61,774 nucleotides of DNA from Pseudomonas sp. GOM6. Lineage in GTDB: Bacteria > Pseudomonadota > Gammaproteobacteria > Pseudomonadales > Pseudomonadaceae. The stretch is taken from NCBI RefSeq assembly GCF_029537485.1, contig NZ_JARPUS010000021.1, positions 1 through 61,774 of the forward strand, in the 5' to 3' direction. Below are positions 23,783-32,965 of the stretch, one piece after another; within the stretch, counting starts at the first letter, position 1, and each line of letters starts with the position of its first letter. The position numbers and the translations under genes are program-made. Under the pieces are notes generated by a model. It worked only from the letters and a program-made list of their open reading frames with translations, was not told where the DNA came from and made no database searches.

Positions 23783-24826
23783 ATGAGTACGAGACGCAAG
23801 TTCCTGCAGACCGCCGCTGTAGCCGGTGGTACCGCAGCCCTGGGCTCGGCGCACATCTATGCCGAAGAGCCGAAAAAGATCACCTGGCGCCTGCAGACCT
23901 ACGCCGGTCCCGCGCTGGCCGAGCATGTGATCAAACCGTCGATTGAGGCCTTCAACAAGGTCGCCGAAGGGCAGATGGAGATCCAGCTGTACTTCGCCGA
24001 CCAGTTGGTGCCGACCGGTGAGCTGTTCCGCGCCATGCAGAAGGGCACCATCGATGCGGTGCAGAGCGATGACGACTCCATCGCCGCGCCGGTGGATGTC
24101 TCGGTTTTCGGCGGCTACTTCCCCTTCGCCACCCGCTACAGCCTGGACGTGCCGGTGCTGTTCGAGGAGTTCGGCCTGCGCAAGATCTGGGAGGAGGCCT
24201 ACAGCGAGGTCAAGGGCGTGACCTGGCTCGGTGCCGGCGCCTGGGACCCGTGCCACTTCGCCACGGTCGAACCGGTCAACAAACTGGCCGATCTCAAGGG
24301 CAAGCGGGTGTTCACCTTCCCCACGGCGGGCAAGTTCCTCTCGCGCTTCGGGGTGATCCCGGTGACCCTGCCCTGGGAAGATGTCGAGGTAGCGATCCAG
24401 ACCGGCGAGCTGGACGGCATCGCCTGGTCCGGCATCACCGAGGACTACACCGTAGGCTGGGCCAACGTCACCAAGTACTTTCTCACCAACAACATCTCCG
24501 GCGCCTGGATCGGCTCCTACTTCGCCAACTCGGAAAAGTGGGCCGAAGTGCCGGACAAGCTCAAGACCCTGTTCAAGCTGTGCATGGACAGCTCGCACTA
24601 CTATCGCCAGCACTGGTACTGGGGCGGCGAGGCCAAGCTGCGGGTGCAGGGCGACAAGCTCAAGCTCACCACCATTCCGGCCGAGGAGTGGAAAACCGTG
24701 GAGGACGAGGCGCACAAGTTCTGGGACGAAATCGCCAAGACCAGCCCGCGCTGCGCCAAGGTGGTGGAGATCTTCAAGAACTACAACGCGATGATGGAGA
24801 AGGCCGGCCCGCCGTATCGTTACTGA
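23783..24826 (+). CDS. TRAP transporter substrate-binding protein, Tat-exported (TakP/FcbT-like)
   Basis: I start at ATG 23783 behind GGAGAGG, giving 347 residues. The signal peptide carries a twin arginine (STRRKFLQTAAVAGGTAAL), so export is probably by Tat, as for several SBPs of the TakP / mannitol-chloroaromatic class. The periplasmic domain has DLKGKRVFTFPTAGKFLSRF, the segment before the ligand-contacting Arg/Trp region, and WDP and YWGG motifs. An alpha-keto acid or related carboxylate is a reasonable ligand but unproven. It follows the permeases rather than preceding them and is 109 bp away. Confidence 0.88.
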   Translation: MSTRRKFLQTAAVAGGTAALGSAHIYAEEPKKITWRLQTYAGPALAEHVIKPSIEAFNKVAEGQMEIQLYFADQLVPTGELFRAMQKGTIDAVQSDDDSIAAPVDVSVFGGYFPFATRYSLDVPVLFEEFGLRKIWEEAYSEVKGVTWLGAGAWDPCHFATVEPVNKLADLKGKRVFTFPTAGKFLSRFGVIPVTLPWEDVEVAIQTGELDGIAWSGITEDYTVGWANVTKYFLTNNISGAWIGSYFANSEKWAEVPDKLKTLFKLCMDSSHYYRQHWYWGGEAKLRVQGDKLKLTTIPAEEWKTVEDEAHKFWDEIAKTSPRCAKVVEIFKNYNAMMEKAGPPYRY

Positions 24827-24850
24827 GGTCAATGGCGCCCGCGCAGGCCG

Positions 24851-27469
24851 TCATGGTTTCGCGGGCGTTGCCGCATTCCCTTGGGGCTGCCAGCGCAGCA
24901 ACTGCTCGGCCGGGCCGGGGGCGGCGAACAGGTAGCCCTGAAACAGCTGGCAACCGTACTGCAGCAGGGCGTCGCGCTGTTCGGTGGTTTCCACGCCCTC
25001 GGCAACCACCTCCAGATCCAGGCTTTGCCCCAGGGCCACCATGGTGCGAATGATGGCTGCATCGTTCGAATCGGTGAGCAGATCGCGGACGAAGCAGCGG
25101 TCGATCTTCAGGCAGGACAGCGGCAGGCGCTTGAGGTAGGCGAGCGACGAGTAGCCGGTGCCGAAGTCGTCCAGCGAGAAGCTCACCTTGTGCGCGCGCA
25201 GTTGCTCCATGCGGCCGATCAGCGCCTCCACATCCACGGCCAACTGACTCTCGGTCAGCTCCAGCTCCAGGCGCGCGGGGTTGGCACCGGTCTGCTCAAG
25301 AATCGCCATCACTTCGGTGACGAAGTTAGGGTGATGCAACTGCCTGGCGCTGACGTTGACCGCCAGGGGTATCGAGCCGAGCAGCGGGTCATCGCGCCAG
25401 GCCACCAGTTGGCGGCAGGCCTCCTGCAATATCCAGCGACCGAGAGGGAAGATCAGGTCGGTGCTCTCGGCCAGCGGAATGAAGTCGCCTGGCGGGATCA
25501 GGCCGCGTTCGGGATGCTGCCAGCGCACCAGGGCCTCGGCGCCGATCAGTGTGCCATGTGGGTCTACCTGCGGCTGGTAATGCAGCAGCAGGCCTTTGCC
25601 GTCCGCCAGGCACTGGCGCAGGTCGTTCTCCAGGCCCACCCGGGCCAGCGCCTCGGCCTGCATCTGCGGGTCGAAGAAGCGTACCGCGTTGCGCCCGGCG
25701 CCCTTGGCCTGGTACATGGCCAGGTCGGCGCGCTTGAGCAGCTCTTCCACCGTGCCTTCGGCGTCGGAGAACAGGGTCACGCCGATGCTCGCGGTACTGC
25801 TGTGCAGTTGCCCCTGTAGCTTGTAGGGCATGGCCAGGCTTGCCAGCAGCTTGTTGGCGACCGTCTCGATCTCACCGAACACCTCGGCAGGTTTTGCCGA
25901 CAGCCGCTCGATCATCAGCACGAACTCGTCGCCGCCCAGGCGGGCCAGGGTGTCTTCCTGGCGTACCTGGCTGCGCAGGCGCTGGGCGACCTGCTGAAGG
26001 AACTGGTCTCCCATGGCGTGACCGAGGGTGTCGTTGAGGTTCTTGAAGTTGTCCAGGTCGATGAACAGCAACGCGCCTTCCTGCTGGCCTCGCTGGTGCT
26101 GGTCCAGGGCGTGCTGCAGACGCTCCTGCAACAGGCGGCGGTTGGGCAGGCCCGTGAGCGGATCGTAGAAGGCCAGTTGGTGAATCTGCTCCAGGTTCTT
26201 CTTGTGCTCGGTGATGTCGGTGGAAATGCCGCACAGGGCATAAATACTGCCGTCGGGGCGGCGCAGCGGTAGCTTGACCGACAGGTAGGCCCGCTCGCCG
26301 GTGCCATCGATGCTGCGATTGATTTCCTCCAGCTGCACCCGCTCGCCCTGCTGTAATACGCGGCGATCGTTGGCGCGCAGATTGTCCGCGGTGGCGGCGT
26401 CGAAGAAGCTTTCGTCGGTCGCCCCGATGACTTCATCACGCCGCCGGCCGAACAGTTCGCAGATCTTGTGGTTGGCGTACTGGTAACGGAACTCCGGGTC
26501 CTTGATATAGATATAGGCTTCGACGCTGTCGAGGATGGTGTTCAGGCGCAGCTCGCTATTGCTCAGGTGGCGGGTCTGCTCGGCGATCTTGCGCCGCAGC
26601 AGCAGGGTGCCGACCAGGGCCAGCAACAGCAGGACACCGAGGCTGGCCAGGCCCCACCAGAACATGCTTGGGATATCCAGTTGCGGCGGCCTGCCGCCCC
26701 AGCGCTGGATGATGTGGTAGAGCGGCGAGTCTGCCTGGGTCTGCCAGTCGTCCAGGTGACGGTCGATGGCAGCCAGCAGTGCGCCGTTGCCGCCCTTGCG
26801 GGTGGCGAAGAACAGCCGTGCCGGCTGGAACATGATGGTGGTGCCGTGCAGGCCGAAGCGCTCGGCGTGGTAATCGCCGAAACGCTGGTTGGCCACCGCC
26901 GCGTCCGCGGCACCATCGGCCACCAGGCGAAAGCCCTGCTCCAGGCTGTCCACCGCCAGCAACTCGGCTCGCAGGCCGAAGCTGTCGAGCAGGTTGCGCA
27001 GGTGGGATTCCTGCACCGAGCCGGCCAGCACGGCAATCCGCTGTTCCTTGAGGTCGAGGATGGAGTCCAGGCGTACACCTGGGGCGCTGTACAGCTGCGA
27101 CCAGCTGAACAGCGCCGGGGTCTGGTGGAAGTCGAGGAAGGCAGCGCGCTCTTCGCTCCAGGCGACATCGGGCAACAGATCGATCTCGCCATCGCGGGCC
27201 ATGTCCAGGCACTGCTGCCAGTCGCATGGTACGGGCACTAGGCGCCAGTCCTCGCGGCGGGCGATCTCGCCGAGCAGCTCGCCGAAGATGCCGCTCAGGC
27301 GCCCCGTATCATCGAGCAGTAGCTTGGGTTCGTTGGGGTAGCTGCCGACACGGATTTCGCCGGCACCGAGCACAACGCTGCAGCTGAGCGTCAGGCTGAG
27401 CAGCAGGGCATGGCGCCAGTGAGCGCGCAGAGGGTTGGAAACTGTCATCCTGGCCGTGTTCCGTTCCAT
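24851..27469 (-). CDS. Periplasmic-binding-domain sensor with PAS, GGDEF and EAL domains
   Basis: The 872-residue inner-membrane protein has a signal sequence (about residues 18-36) and a solute-binding-protein-3 domain (about 38-262, periplasmic). One membrane helix (about 273-292) is followed by a PAS domain (about 303-420), then GGDEF with an intact RLGGDEF (about 520), then EAL. In the EAL domain the catalytic EAL, NVSARQL, ELTES, DDFGTG, KID, EGVE and QGY motifs are all intact, so both diguanylate cyclase and phosphodiesterase activity are possible. The ligand is probably an amino acid or similar small molecule. An alternative start is Met8 (27448). Confidence 0.93.
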   Translation of the reverse strand: MERNTARMTVSNPLRAHWRHALLLSLTLSCSVVLGAGEIRVGSYPNEPKLLLDDTGRLSGIFGELLGEIARREDWRLVPVPCDWQQCLDMARDGEIDLLPDVAWSEERAAFLDFHQTPALFSWSQLYSAPGVRLDSILDLKEQRIAVLAGSVQESHLRNLLDSFGLRAELLAVDSLEQGFRLVADGAADAAVANQRFGDYHAERFGLHGTTIMFQPARLFFATRKGGNGALLAAIDRHLDDWQTQADSPLYHIIQRWGGRPPQLDIPSMFWWGLASLGVLLLLALVGTLLLRRKIAEQTRHLSNSELRLNTILDSVEAYIYIKDPEFRYQYANHKICELFGRRRDEVIGATDESFFDAATADNLRANDRRVLQQGERVQLEEINRSIDGTGERAYLSVKLPLRRPDGSIYALCGISTDITEHKKNLEQIHQLAFYDPLTGLPNRRLLQERLQHALDQHQRGQQEGALLFIDLDNFKNLNDTLGHAMGDQFLQQVAQRLRSQVRQEDTLARLGGDEFVLMIERLSAKPAEVFGEIETVANKLLASLAMPYKLQGQLHSSTASIGVTLFSDAEGTVEELLKRADLAMYQAKGAGRNAVRFFDPQMQAEALARVGLENDLRQCLADGKGLLLHYQPQVDPHGTLIGAEALVRWQHPERGLIPPGDFIPLAESTDLIFPLGRWILQEACRQLVAWRDDPLLGSIPLAVNVSARQLHHPNFVTEVMAILEQTGANPARLELELTESQLAVDVEALIGRMEQLRAHKVSFSLDDFGTGYSSLAYLKRLPLSCLKIDRCFVRDLLTDSNDAAIIRTMVALGQSLDLEVVAEGVETTEQRDALLQYGCQLFQGYLFAAPGPAEQLLRWQPQGNAATPAKP

Positions 27470-27514
27470 GTTGATGCAACAACAATAGGAGCAAAACCCT
27501 TGTTTGGCGCGGTC

Positions 27515-28126
27515 TTAGTCGGCCCAGCCGTACCAGACCCAGGTCATCGGTCGCGGCCCCGGCAGGTAGCCGCTGTGCAGGTCACGGATATGAAAACCGC
27601 CAGCCTGCAGCAGACCCGGAATGTCGCGGTTGAGGTGGCAGCCGCCGGCCATGGGCTTCCACAGCGGCGTCAGACGATCCTGCCAGAGGCGGACCTTGAG
27701 GTCCGGCGCGCGACCGTGTTCGCTGAACAGCAGCTTGCCACCAGGCTTGAGTACGCGGCGCATCTCCTGCAGGGCGGCACTCGCGTCGGGGATGGTGCAC
27801 AGGGTGAAGGTGCAGACGATGCTGTCGAAACTGGCATCCTCGGCCTGGATCTGCCCCAGTTCCAGGGCGATCATTTCCACCGGAATAGCAATCTGCTCGG
27901 CGCGTTCGCGGGCTTTGCTCTGCATCTGGGCGGCAGGGTCGACACCGACGATGGCGCTGACCTTCTGCGCATCGTAGAAGCTCAGGTTGAGTCCGGTACC
28001 AATACCTATCTCCAGCACCCGGCCCGTGGCCTGCGGCACCACCTTTGAGCGGGTCTTCATCACATGACCCATGCCGCAAGCGAAGTCGATCAGGTGCGGC
28101 AGGATTTTCTCTTCGTAGAAGCTCAT
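27515..28126 (-). CDS. Class I SAM-dependent methyltransferase
   Basis: The 203-residue protein has the SAM-binding VLEIGIGTGLNLSFY motif (about residues 37-51), acidic residue VDPA at the end of strand 2, and VCTFTLCTI / VLKPGGKLLFSEHG further on. It resembles the UbiE/Coq5-like methyltransferase group, including phospholipid or METTL7-type enzymes. The substrate is unknown. Its ATG overlaps the upstream stop by one base (TGATG). Confidence 0.85.
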   Translation of the reverse strand: MSFYEEKILPHLIDFACGMGHVMKTRSKVVPQATGRVLEIGIGTGLNLSFYDAQKVSAIVGVDPAAQMQSKARERAEQIAIPVEMIALELGQIQAEDASFDSIVCTFTLCTIPDASAALQEMRRVLKPGGKLLFSEHGRAPDLKVRLWQDRLTPLWKPMAGGCHLNRDIPGLLQAGGFHIRDLHSGYLPGPRPMTWVWYGWAD

Positions 28127-28767
28127 CAGCGTCCCAGCCGGCGCAGCTCGTCAGACTCCACCACGCGCACGCCGTCGCCTTCCTCCAGGGCCAGGCGCCA
28201 CAGGGCGCGGGCCAGCACGGCGACGTCGATGCCGCGGTACTTGCCGGGTATCCAGCGCATTAAAGGCGCAGCCAGGCGCTCGCCGAGGCGGAATTCGCTG
28301 CGCGGACCGAGCAGCAGCGAGGGGCGGGCGATGGTCAGCTGTGGCCAGTCCATGGCCTGCAGTGCGGCTTCCATTTCGCCCTTGACCCGGTTGTAGAACA
28401 CCGAGGATTTCGGGTCAGCGCCCAGGGCACTGATCACCAGCAGGTGGCGGCTACCCAGCTCGCGGGCGCGGCGGGCGAAGGCCAGGACCAGGTCGTGGTC
28501 GATGGCGCGAAAGGCGTCCTGGGAGCCCGCCTGCTTGATGGTGCTGCCGAGGCAGCAGAAGGCGGCATCGACCTGCCCCGTCAGTTGCGGCAGCAGTTCT
28601 GCCAGCTCGCCCACCGGGTTGTCCAGGTGTGGATGCTCGGCCAGGGGGCGGCGGCTGGGCGCCAGCACACGGCTGATGGTGGGCTCGCTGAGCAGGCGGT
28701 CGAGCAGATGCTCGCCGGTCAGGCCGGTAGCGCCGGCAAGCAGGATGTGCTGGGGCGTGAGGTACAT
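28126..28767 (-). CDS. NAD(P)-binding oxidoreductase (HTATIP2/atypical SDR type)
   Basis: The 213-residue protein starts with the Rossmann motif ILLAGATGLTGEHLLDRLL. It has AAFCCLGSTIKQAGS and SVFYNRVKGEMEAAL, where Y-N-R-V-K matches the YxxxK active pair of atypical SDRs. It belongs to the NAD(P)H-binding, HTATIP2-like group. The substrate is unknown. It is coupled to the methyltransferase gene. Confidence 0.85.
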   Translation of the reverse strand: MYLTPQHILLAGATGLTGEHLLDRLLSEPTISRVLAPSRRPLAEHPHLDNPVGELAELLPQLTGQVDAAFCCLGSTIKQAGSQDAFRAIDHDLVLAFARRARELGSRHLLVISALGADPKSSVFYNRVKGEMEAALQAMDWPQLTIARPSLLLGPRSEFRLGERLAAPLMRWIPGKYRGIDVAVLARALWRLALEEGDGVRVVESDELRRLGR

Positions 28768-28835
28768 GCTTTTTCTCCGCTGTTACTGCTCAGCTTAGAA
28801 CGATTTAGAAGAAGCAGGCCGCGCCGCATCGCATT

Positions 28836-30551
28836 TCAGAGATTTTTCTTCGTCCCGTCGGTGGCTGCGCTCAGCGCCGATTCGGCCTGGTTCTGGCGCA
28901 AGTCGTTCCAGCGCTTCAGCACCGCGCGCGGCGCCCAGAGCTGCGGTTCGGAGGGCTCGAAATCATCCGCCTGTTCTCTTTCGGCAACGGTTCGCTTGGC
29001 CAGTTCAAAGGCACGTTGCAGGTCATCGGTTTGCTGCAGCGCCTCGGCGAACAGGGCGCGGCCGAAGTAGGTGAAGTCGTTTTCCTCGGAACAGCCGAAC
29101 GACACCCGGTCGGCGCGGGCGGCGGTCATCACCAGGGTGTGATCGTCCTGCAGCAGGGGGATGAAGCCGCCGGAGTAGCAGGCGGAGATGACGATGACCT
29201 TGTCGCGCCCGGCCAGGGGTTGCAGCAGGGCGGCGAGCTCGCTGGCAGGCAGGTCAGCCAGCTGCAGGCGCGGCTGGTCGATGCTCAGCTCGTGGCTGCG
29301 CGAGCCATGGCTGGTCAGGTAGATGAACACCAGATCCTCCGGGCCGCTGCGTTCGGCCAGGGCGCGCACGGCGCGGGTCAGGCTCTCGCGGGTGGCCAGC
29401 GGGCGGTCGGCCAGGTGGTTGCGATGGTTGGTCAGGGTGATATTGCCGCGGGCGCCGAAACGCTCGCGCAGCAGCTTGGCCACGTAGTCGGCCTCGCGCA
29501 GGAACACGCTCTGCTTGCCATCGCCGGCCAGGGTCAGGCTGTACAGCTCGACCGCCGGGGTGGAAGCGGGCAGGGCGGCGAGGCTTTCTTGCAGCAATTG
29601 GCCCTGATTAAGCAGGCCCAGTTCCAGCGGGTCCGGGCGGCGGCTGCCGTCCTGGTCGCTGATCAATTCGCCGGCGTGCCAAGTGCCGCGAGTCTGCTGG
29701 CCGCTGGCGCTGGTCAGGGTGCCCTCGCCGGCATACTGGCCGTTGGCGAAGTTGCCCTGGTAGACGCTGCCGTCGGCCAGCTTCAGCTTGCCGATGCCAT
29801 GGAAGCGCCAGTAACGGAATTGGCCTGCGTAGTGACTGCCGTCGCTGCCGCGGTACTCGCCCTGGCCAGTCAACTCACCATCGACGAAATACCCGCTCCA
29901 GACGTCGCCCTCGGCACTTTGAAAGCGGCCCTTGCCGTGGAACTGGTCGTTGCGGAAACCACCGCTGTAGGTCTCGCCGTCTTCGCCGCGGTAGCTGCCT
30001 TCGCCGTGCAGACGGCCCTTGCGGAAGGTGCCGCTGAACTGTCCTTCGGCAGAGCTGCGCAGCCCCTCGCCTTGCGGGTCGCCACGCACGAAGCGGCCCT
30101 GGTGGCGGCTGCCGTCTGGCAGCTCCAGGGTGCCGATGCCGTGGTAGAGGTTGTCGCGAAACTCGCCCCGATAGCTCATGCCGCCCTGTTGTAGGTGGCC
30201 CTCGCCATGCATGCGACCCTGCTTGAAGCTGCCCTCGTAGCGCGTGCCATTGCCGTAGACCAGCTCGCCCTGGCCTTCAAAAAGACCCTGGCGGAATTCG
30301 CCGGTGTAGGTCTCACCGCTGGCGCCGTGCCACGTGCCATGGCCTTCGAACAAGCCGTCCTTGAACTGGCCCTGGTAGTACATGCCATTGGCGTAGTCGA
30401 TGCGGCCTTCGCCCTGGAGCCGCCCATCGATGATCTCGCCGCGATAGCGGCCGCCATCGGGCAGCACGGCATCGGCGGGCAGCAGGGGTTCGCCATCGCC
30501 GCAGGCGGTCAGGAGCAGGGCAAGGGTTAGCGGAGCGAAGCGGCGGGGCAT
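28836..30551 (-). CDS. MORN-repeat lipoprotein fused to a C13/caspase-like peptidase
   Basis: I choose ATG 30551 because AGGA lies 8 bases upstream, giving 571 residues. A lipoprotein signal ends in LLLTAC. Then come 11 to 12 MORN repeats of about 23 residues (pattern DGxxYxGxFxxGxxxGxG, about residues 30-300). The C-terminal part is a clan-CD cysteine peptidase: His415 in IYLTSHGSRSH and Cys458 in VISACYSGGF, as in legumain/C13 peptidases. Both catalytic residues are present. It would sit in the periplasm on a lipid anchor. Its biological role is unknown; MORN repeats bind lipids or partners in other systems. Confidence 0.88.
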   Translation of the reverse strand: MPRRFAPLTLALLLTACGDGEPLLPADAVLPDGGRYRGEIIDGRLQGEGRIDYANGMYYQGQFKDGLFEGHGTWHGASGETYTGEFRQGLFEGQGELVYGNGTRYEGSFKQGRMHGEGHLQQGGMSYRGEFRDNLYHGIGTLELPDGSRHQGRFVRGDPQGEGLRSSAEGQFSGTFRKGRLHGEGSYRGEDGETYSGGFRNDQFHGKGRFQSAEGDVWSGYFVDGELTGQGEYRGSDGSHYAGQFRYWRFHGIGKLKLADGSVYQGNFANGQYAGEGTLTSASGQQTRGTWHAGELISDQDGSRRPDPLELGLLNQGQLLQESLAALPASTPAVELYSLTLAGDGKQSVFLREADYVAKLLRERFGARGNITLTNHRNHLADRPLATRESLTRAVRALAERSGPEDLVFIYLTSHGSRSHELSIDQPRLQLADLPASELAALLQPLAGRDKVIVISACYSGGFIPLLQDDHTLVMTAARADRVSFGCSEENDFTYFGRALFAEALQQTDDLQRAFELAKRTVAEREQADDFEPSEPQLWAPRAVLKRWNDLRQNQAESALSAATDGTKKNL

Positions 30552-30600
30552 GGTGGGCATCCTGCGGGAAGTTGCTTCGAGTATGCCGCAGTGCACATGC

Positions 30601-30624
30601 AAACGGGGCGCCTCAGCGCCCCGT
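30601..30624 (-). terminator. Rho-independent-like terminator of the MaoC gene
   Basis: ACGGGGCGC (30603-30611) pairs with 30616-30624 around a CTCA loop. On the minus strand it lies 19 bases past the MaoC stop and is followed by TTTGC, a short T run. Confidence 0.65.
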
Positions 30625-30643
30625 TCGCTACACCGTCAAGGCT

Positions 30644-31099
30644 TCAGACGAAGCACAGGCTGATCGGCTCGGCGATGTAGGCCGGCTTTTCCTCGCCCTC
30701 GATTTCCAGGGTGGCTTCCGACTTGATCAGCCATTGGCCCGGACGCTTTTCGGTGACCTCGGTGATCTTCAGGCCCAGGCGCACGCGCGAGTTGACCTTG
30801 ACCGGCTGGATGAAGCGCACGCTGTCCAGGCCGTAGTTGACGCCCATCTTCATGCCTTCGGGCAGCACGATCAGGTTTTCCATCAGCTTGGGAATCAGCG
30901 ACAGGGAGAGGAAACCGTGGGCAATGGTGGTGCCGAAGGGGGTGAGCTTGGCTTTCTCCGGATCGACATGAATGAACTGGTGGTCACCGGTGCACTCGGC
31001 GAACTGATTGATACGTTCCTGGTCGATGGTCAGCCACTCGGAGCGACCGAGATCCTTGCCTACATAGTCTTGCAGTTGCGACACGGGTACGAACGGCAT
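30644..31099 (-). CDS. MaoC-family (R)-specific enoyl hydratase/dehydratase
   Basis: The 151-residue hot-dog-fold protein has the hydratase motif FAECTGDHQFIHVDPEKAK (catalytic Asp/His) and TTIAHGFLSLSLIPKLM. It resembles NodN/MaoC-type single-domain hydratases acting on acyl-CoA; the substrate is unknown. It starts behind AGGAGGATC and diverges from lrgA across a 162-bp region (31100-31261). Confidence 0.88.
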   Translation of the reverse strand: MPFVPVSQLQDYVGKDLGRSEWLTIDQERINQFAECTGDHQFIHVDPEKAKLTPFGTTIAHGFLSLSLIPKLMENLIVLPEGMKMGVNYGLDSVRFIQPVKVNSRVRLGLKITEVTEKRPGQWLIKSEATLEIEGEEKPAYIAEPISLCFV

Positions 31100-31261
31100 A
31101 GATCCTCCTTGAGGATGCGAGGTTATTTGTTGTTTTTGCGATGAACCTGCTGGCCTTAGATCATCACGGTCAATAACTGCGGGTCAAGCCAAATGTCGCG
31201 GTTTATAGCGGCCCCTTCGACATGCCTATAATGGCCGCGCCTTACCGTTGGAGACCCTCGC

Positions 31262-31624
31262 ATGTTGCTTCGCGGCCTGACCTGGCTGGTGCTGTTCCAG
31301 TTGCTCGGCACTGCCCTCAATGTCCTCTTTCTACACATGCTGCCGGGGCCGATCATCGGCATGCTGCTGCTGTTCGTTTTTCTGCTGCTGCGTGGCGAGG
31401 TGGGTCAGCCCATCAGCGAGGCGGCCACCGGGCTATTGCGCTACCTGCCGTTGCTGTTGGTGCCGCCGGCCGTCGGGGTGATGGTGTATGCCGAGCAGAT
31501 CGCCGCCGATTTCTGGGCGCTGGCGGGTGCTCTCGGGCTGTCGCTGGTGATTTCGCTGCTGTTCTGTGGCTGGCTGATGCAGAAGCTGATCGACCGCCAG
31601 GCCGGTAAAGGAGAACAGCCATGA
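31262..31624 (+). CDS. CidA/LrgA-family holin-like membrane protein
   Basis: The 120-residue protein has four hydrophobic helices and the family's PGPIIGMLLLF and LPLLLVPPAVGVM segments. LrgA/CidA proteins form membrane pores or transporters linked to lysis control and, in some bacteria, pyruvate or glycolate movement. It overlaps lrgB by four bases. Confidence 0.9.
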   Translation: MLLRGLTWLVLFQLLGTALNVLFLHMLPGPIIGMLLLFVFLLLRGEVGQPISEAATGLLRYLPLLLVPPAVGVMVYAEQIAADFWALAGALGLSLVISLLFCGWLMQKLIDRQAGKGEQP

Positions 31625-32337
31625 CCGGCTCCTGGCAGGCGGCGCTGCAAGCCGTGATTCATCATCCACTGTTCGGCGTGGGCATTACTCTGGCGGCATA
31701 TCAGTTGGCGCTAGCCGCCTACGAGAAGACCCGCTGGTTCTTCCTGCAGCCGGTGCTGGTGTCCATGAGCGTGGTCATCGGCGTGCTGGTGATCTGTGGC
31801 CTGACCTATGACGAATACCGCAGCAGCACCTTCCTGCTCAGCGTGCTGCTGGGGCCGACCACCGTGGCGCTGGCCGTGCCGCTGTTCCTCAACCTGCGGC
31901 GCATCCGCGAGCTGTTCTGGCCGGTGCTGCTGACCTTGCTGGTTGGTGGGCTGGTGGCGACCGTGCTGGGTGTGGCCCTGGCCTGGGCCTTTGGTGCCGA
32001 GCGCATGATGCTGATGACCCTGGCGCCGAAGTCGGTGACCTCGCCGATCGCCATGCTGGTGGCCGAGCAGATCGGTGGCGTGGCTGCCCTGGCGGCGGTG
32101 TTCGTGCTGATCACCGGGGTGATCGGCGCCATCTGCGGGCCGGAGCTGTTGCGCCGCATCGGTGTGCACCACCCGGCGGCTCAGGGCATGGCGCTGGGCA
32201 TCACCGCTCATGCGGTCGGCACCGCCAGAGCCTTGCAGGACAGTGAGGAGAGTGGCGCTTTCGCTGCCCTGGCCATGAGCCTGATGGGCATGATCACTGC
32301 CATCGCCTTGCCGCTGGTCGTTACCCTGATTGTCTGA
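31621..32337 (+). CDS. LrgB/CidB-family membrane protein
   Basis: The 238-residue protein has the LrgB core LLGPTTVALAVPLF, LAPKSVTSPIAMLVAEQIGG and GITAHAVGTARALQ, with several hydrophobic helices. It is the obligate partner of the preceding LrgA-type protein; the ATGA overlap suggests stoichiometric synthesis. Confidence 0.93.
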   Translation: MTGSWQAALQAVIHHPLFGVGITLAAYQLALAAYEKTRWFFLQPVLVSMSVVIGVLVICGLTYDEYRSSTFLLSVLLGPTTVALAVPLFLNLRRIRELFWPVLLTLLVGGLVATVLGVALAWAFGAERMMLMTLAPKSVTSPIAMLVAEQIGGVAALAAVFVLITGVIGAICGPELLRRIGVHHPAAQGMALGITAHAVGTARALQDSEESGAFAALAMSLMGMITAIALPLVVTLIV

Positions 32338-32352
32338 TTCGGAGCGTATCGG

Positions 32353-32943
32353 ATGAGTTTTCCGCTGTTCCCCCTCAATACCGTGCTGTTTCCTGGCTGT
32401 GTGCTCGATCTGCAGATATTCGAGCCGCGTTACCTGGACATGATCAGCGCCTGCATGAAGCGCGGCGAGGGCTTCGGCGTGGTCGGCATCCTCGAGGGCG
32501 AGGAGGTCGGCGAGGCCGCCAGTCGTTTCGCGGCCCTGGGGTGCGAGGCGCTGATCCGTGATTTCCAGCAGCGCCCCAACGGCCTGCTGGGGATTCGCGT
32601 CGAGGGCGGCCGACGCTTCCATGTGGATAAAGTGGTGGTGCAGCCCGATCAGTTGGCCCTGGCCGAGGTCAGTTGGGTCGAGGAGCCGGCGGATGCTCCG
32701 CTGCTGGCCGAGCACGCCGATCTGGCGGCACTGCTCGCGGCCCTGGCCGAGCATCCCATGGTGTCGGGGTTGGGCATGGGGGGTGTGGTTAGCGGCCAGC
32801 AGGCACTGGCCAACCAGCTGGCCTACCTGCTGCCGTTCAGTGTCGAGGAAAAGCTGCAGGCGCTGACGCTCGACGAGCCGTTGCAGCGGCTCGGTTTGAT
32901 CCAGGGGCTGCTTGACCAGCTGCAGGGCGAGCTGACGGCGTAG
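32353..32943 (+). CDS. LON substrate-binding-domain protein
   Basis: The 196-residue protein starts MSFPLFPLNTVLFPGCVLDL and has IFEPRYLDMI, the signature of the Lon N-terminal domain, with no ATPase or protease domain. Stand-alone LON-domain proteins are widespread in Pseudomonas; their role is unknown. It is 15 bp after lrgB and converges on the next gene. Confidence 0.88.
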   Translation: MSFPLFPLNTVLFPGCVLDLQIFEPRYLDMISACMKRGEGFGVVGILEGEEVGEAASRFAALGCEALIRDFQQRPNGLLGIRVEGGRRFHVDKVVVQPDQLALAEVSWVEEPADAPLLAEHADLAALLAALAEHPMVSGLGMGGVVSGQQALANQLAYLLPFSVEEKLQALTLDEPLQRLGLIQGLLDQLQGELTA

Positions 32944-32965
32944 GGGCGGAACCCCTGCAGCTGAC

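Noticed and set aside
30551..30602. Upstream start for the MORN-peptidase gene
   Set aside because: The extra residues precede the lipoprotein signal and have no ribosome site; ATG 30551 is spaced correctly from AGGA.
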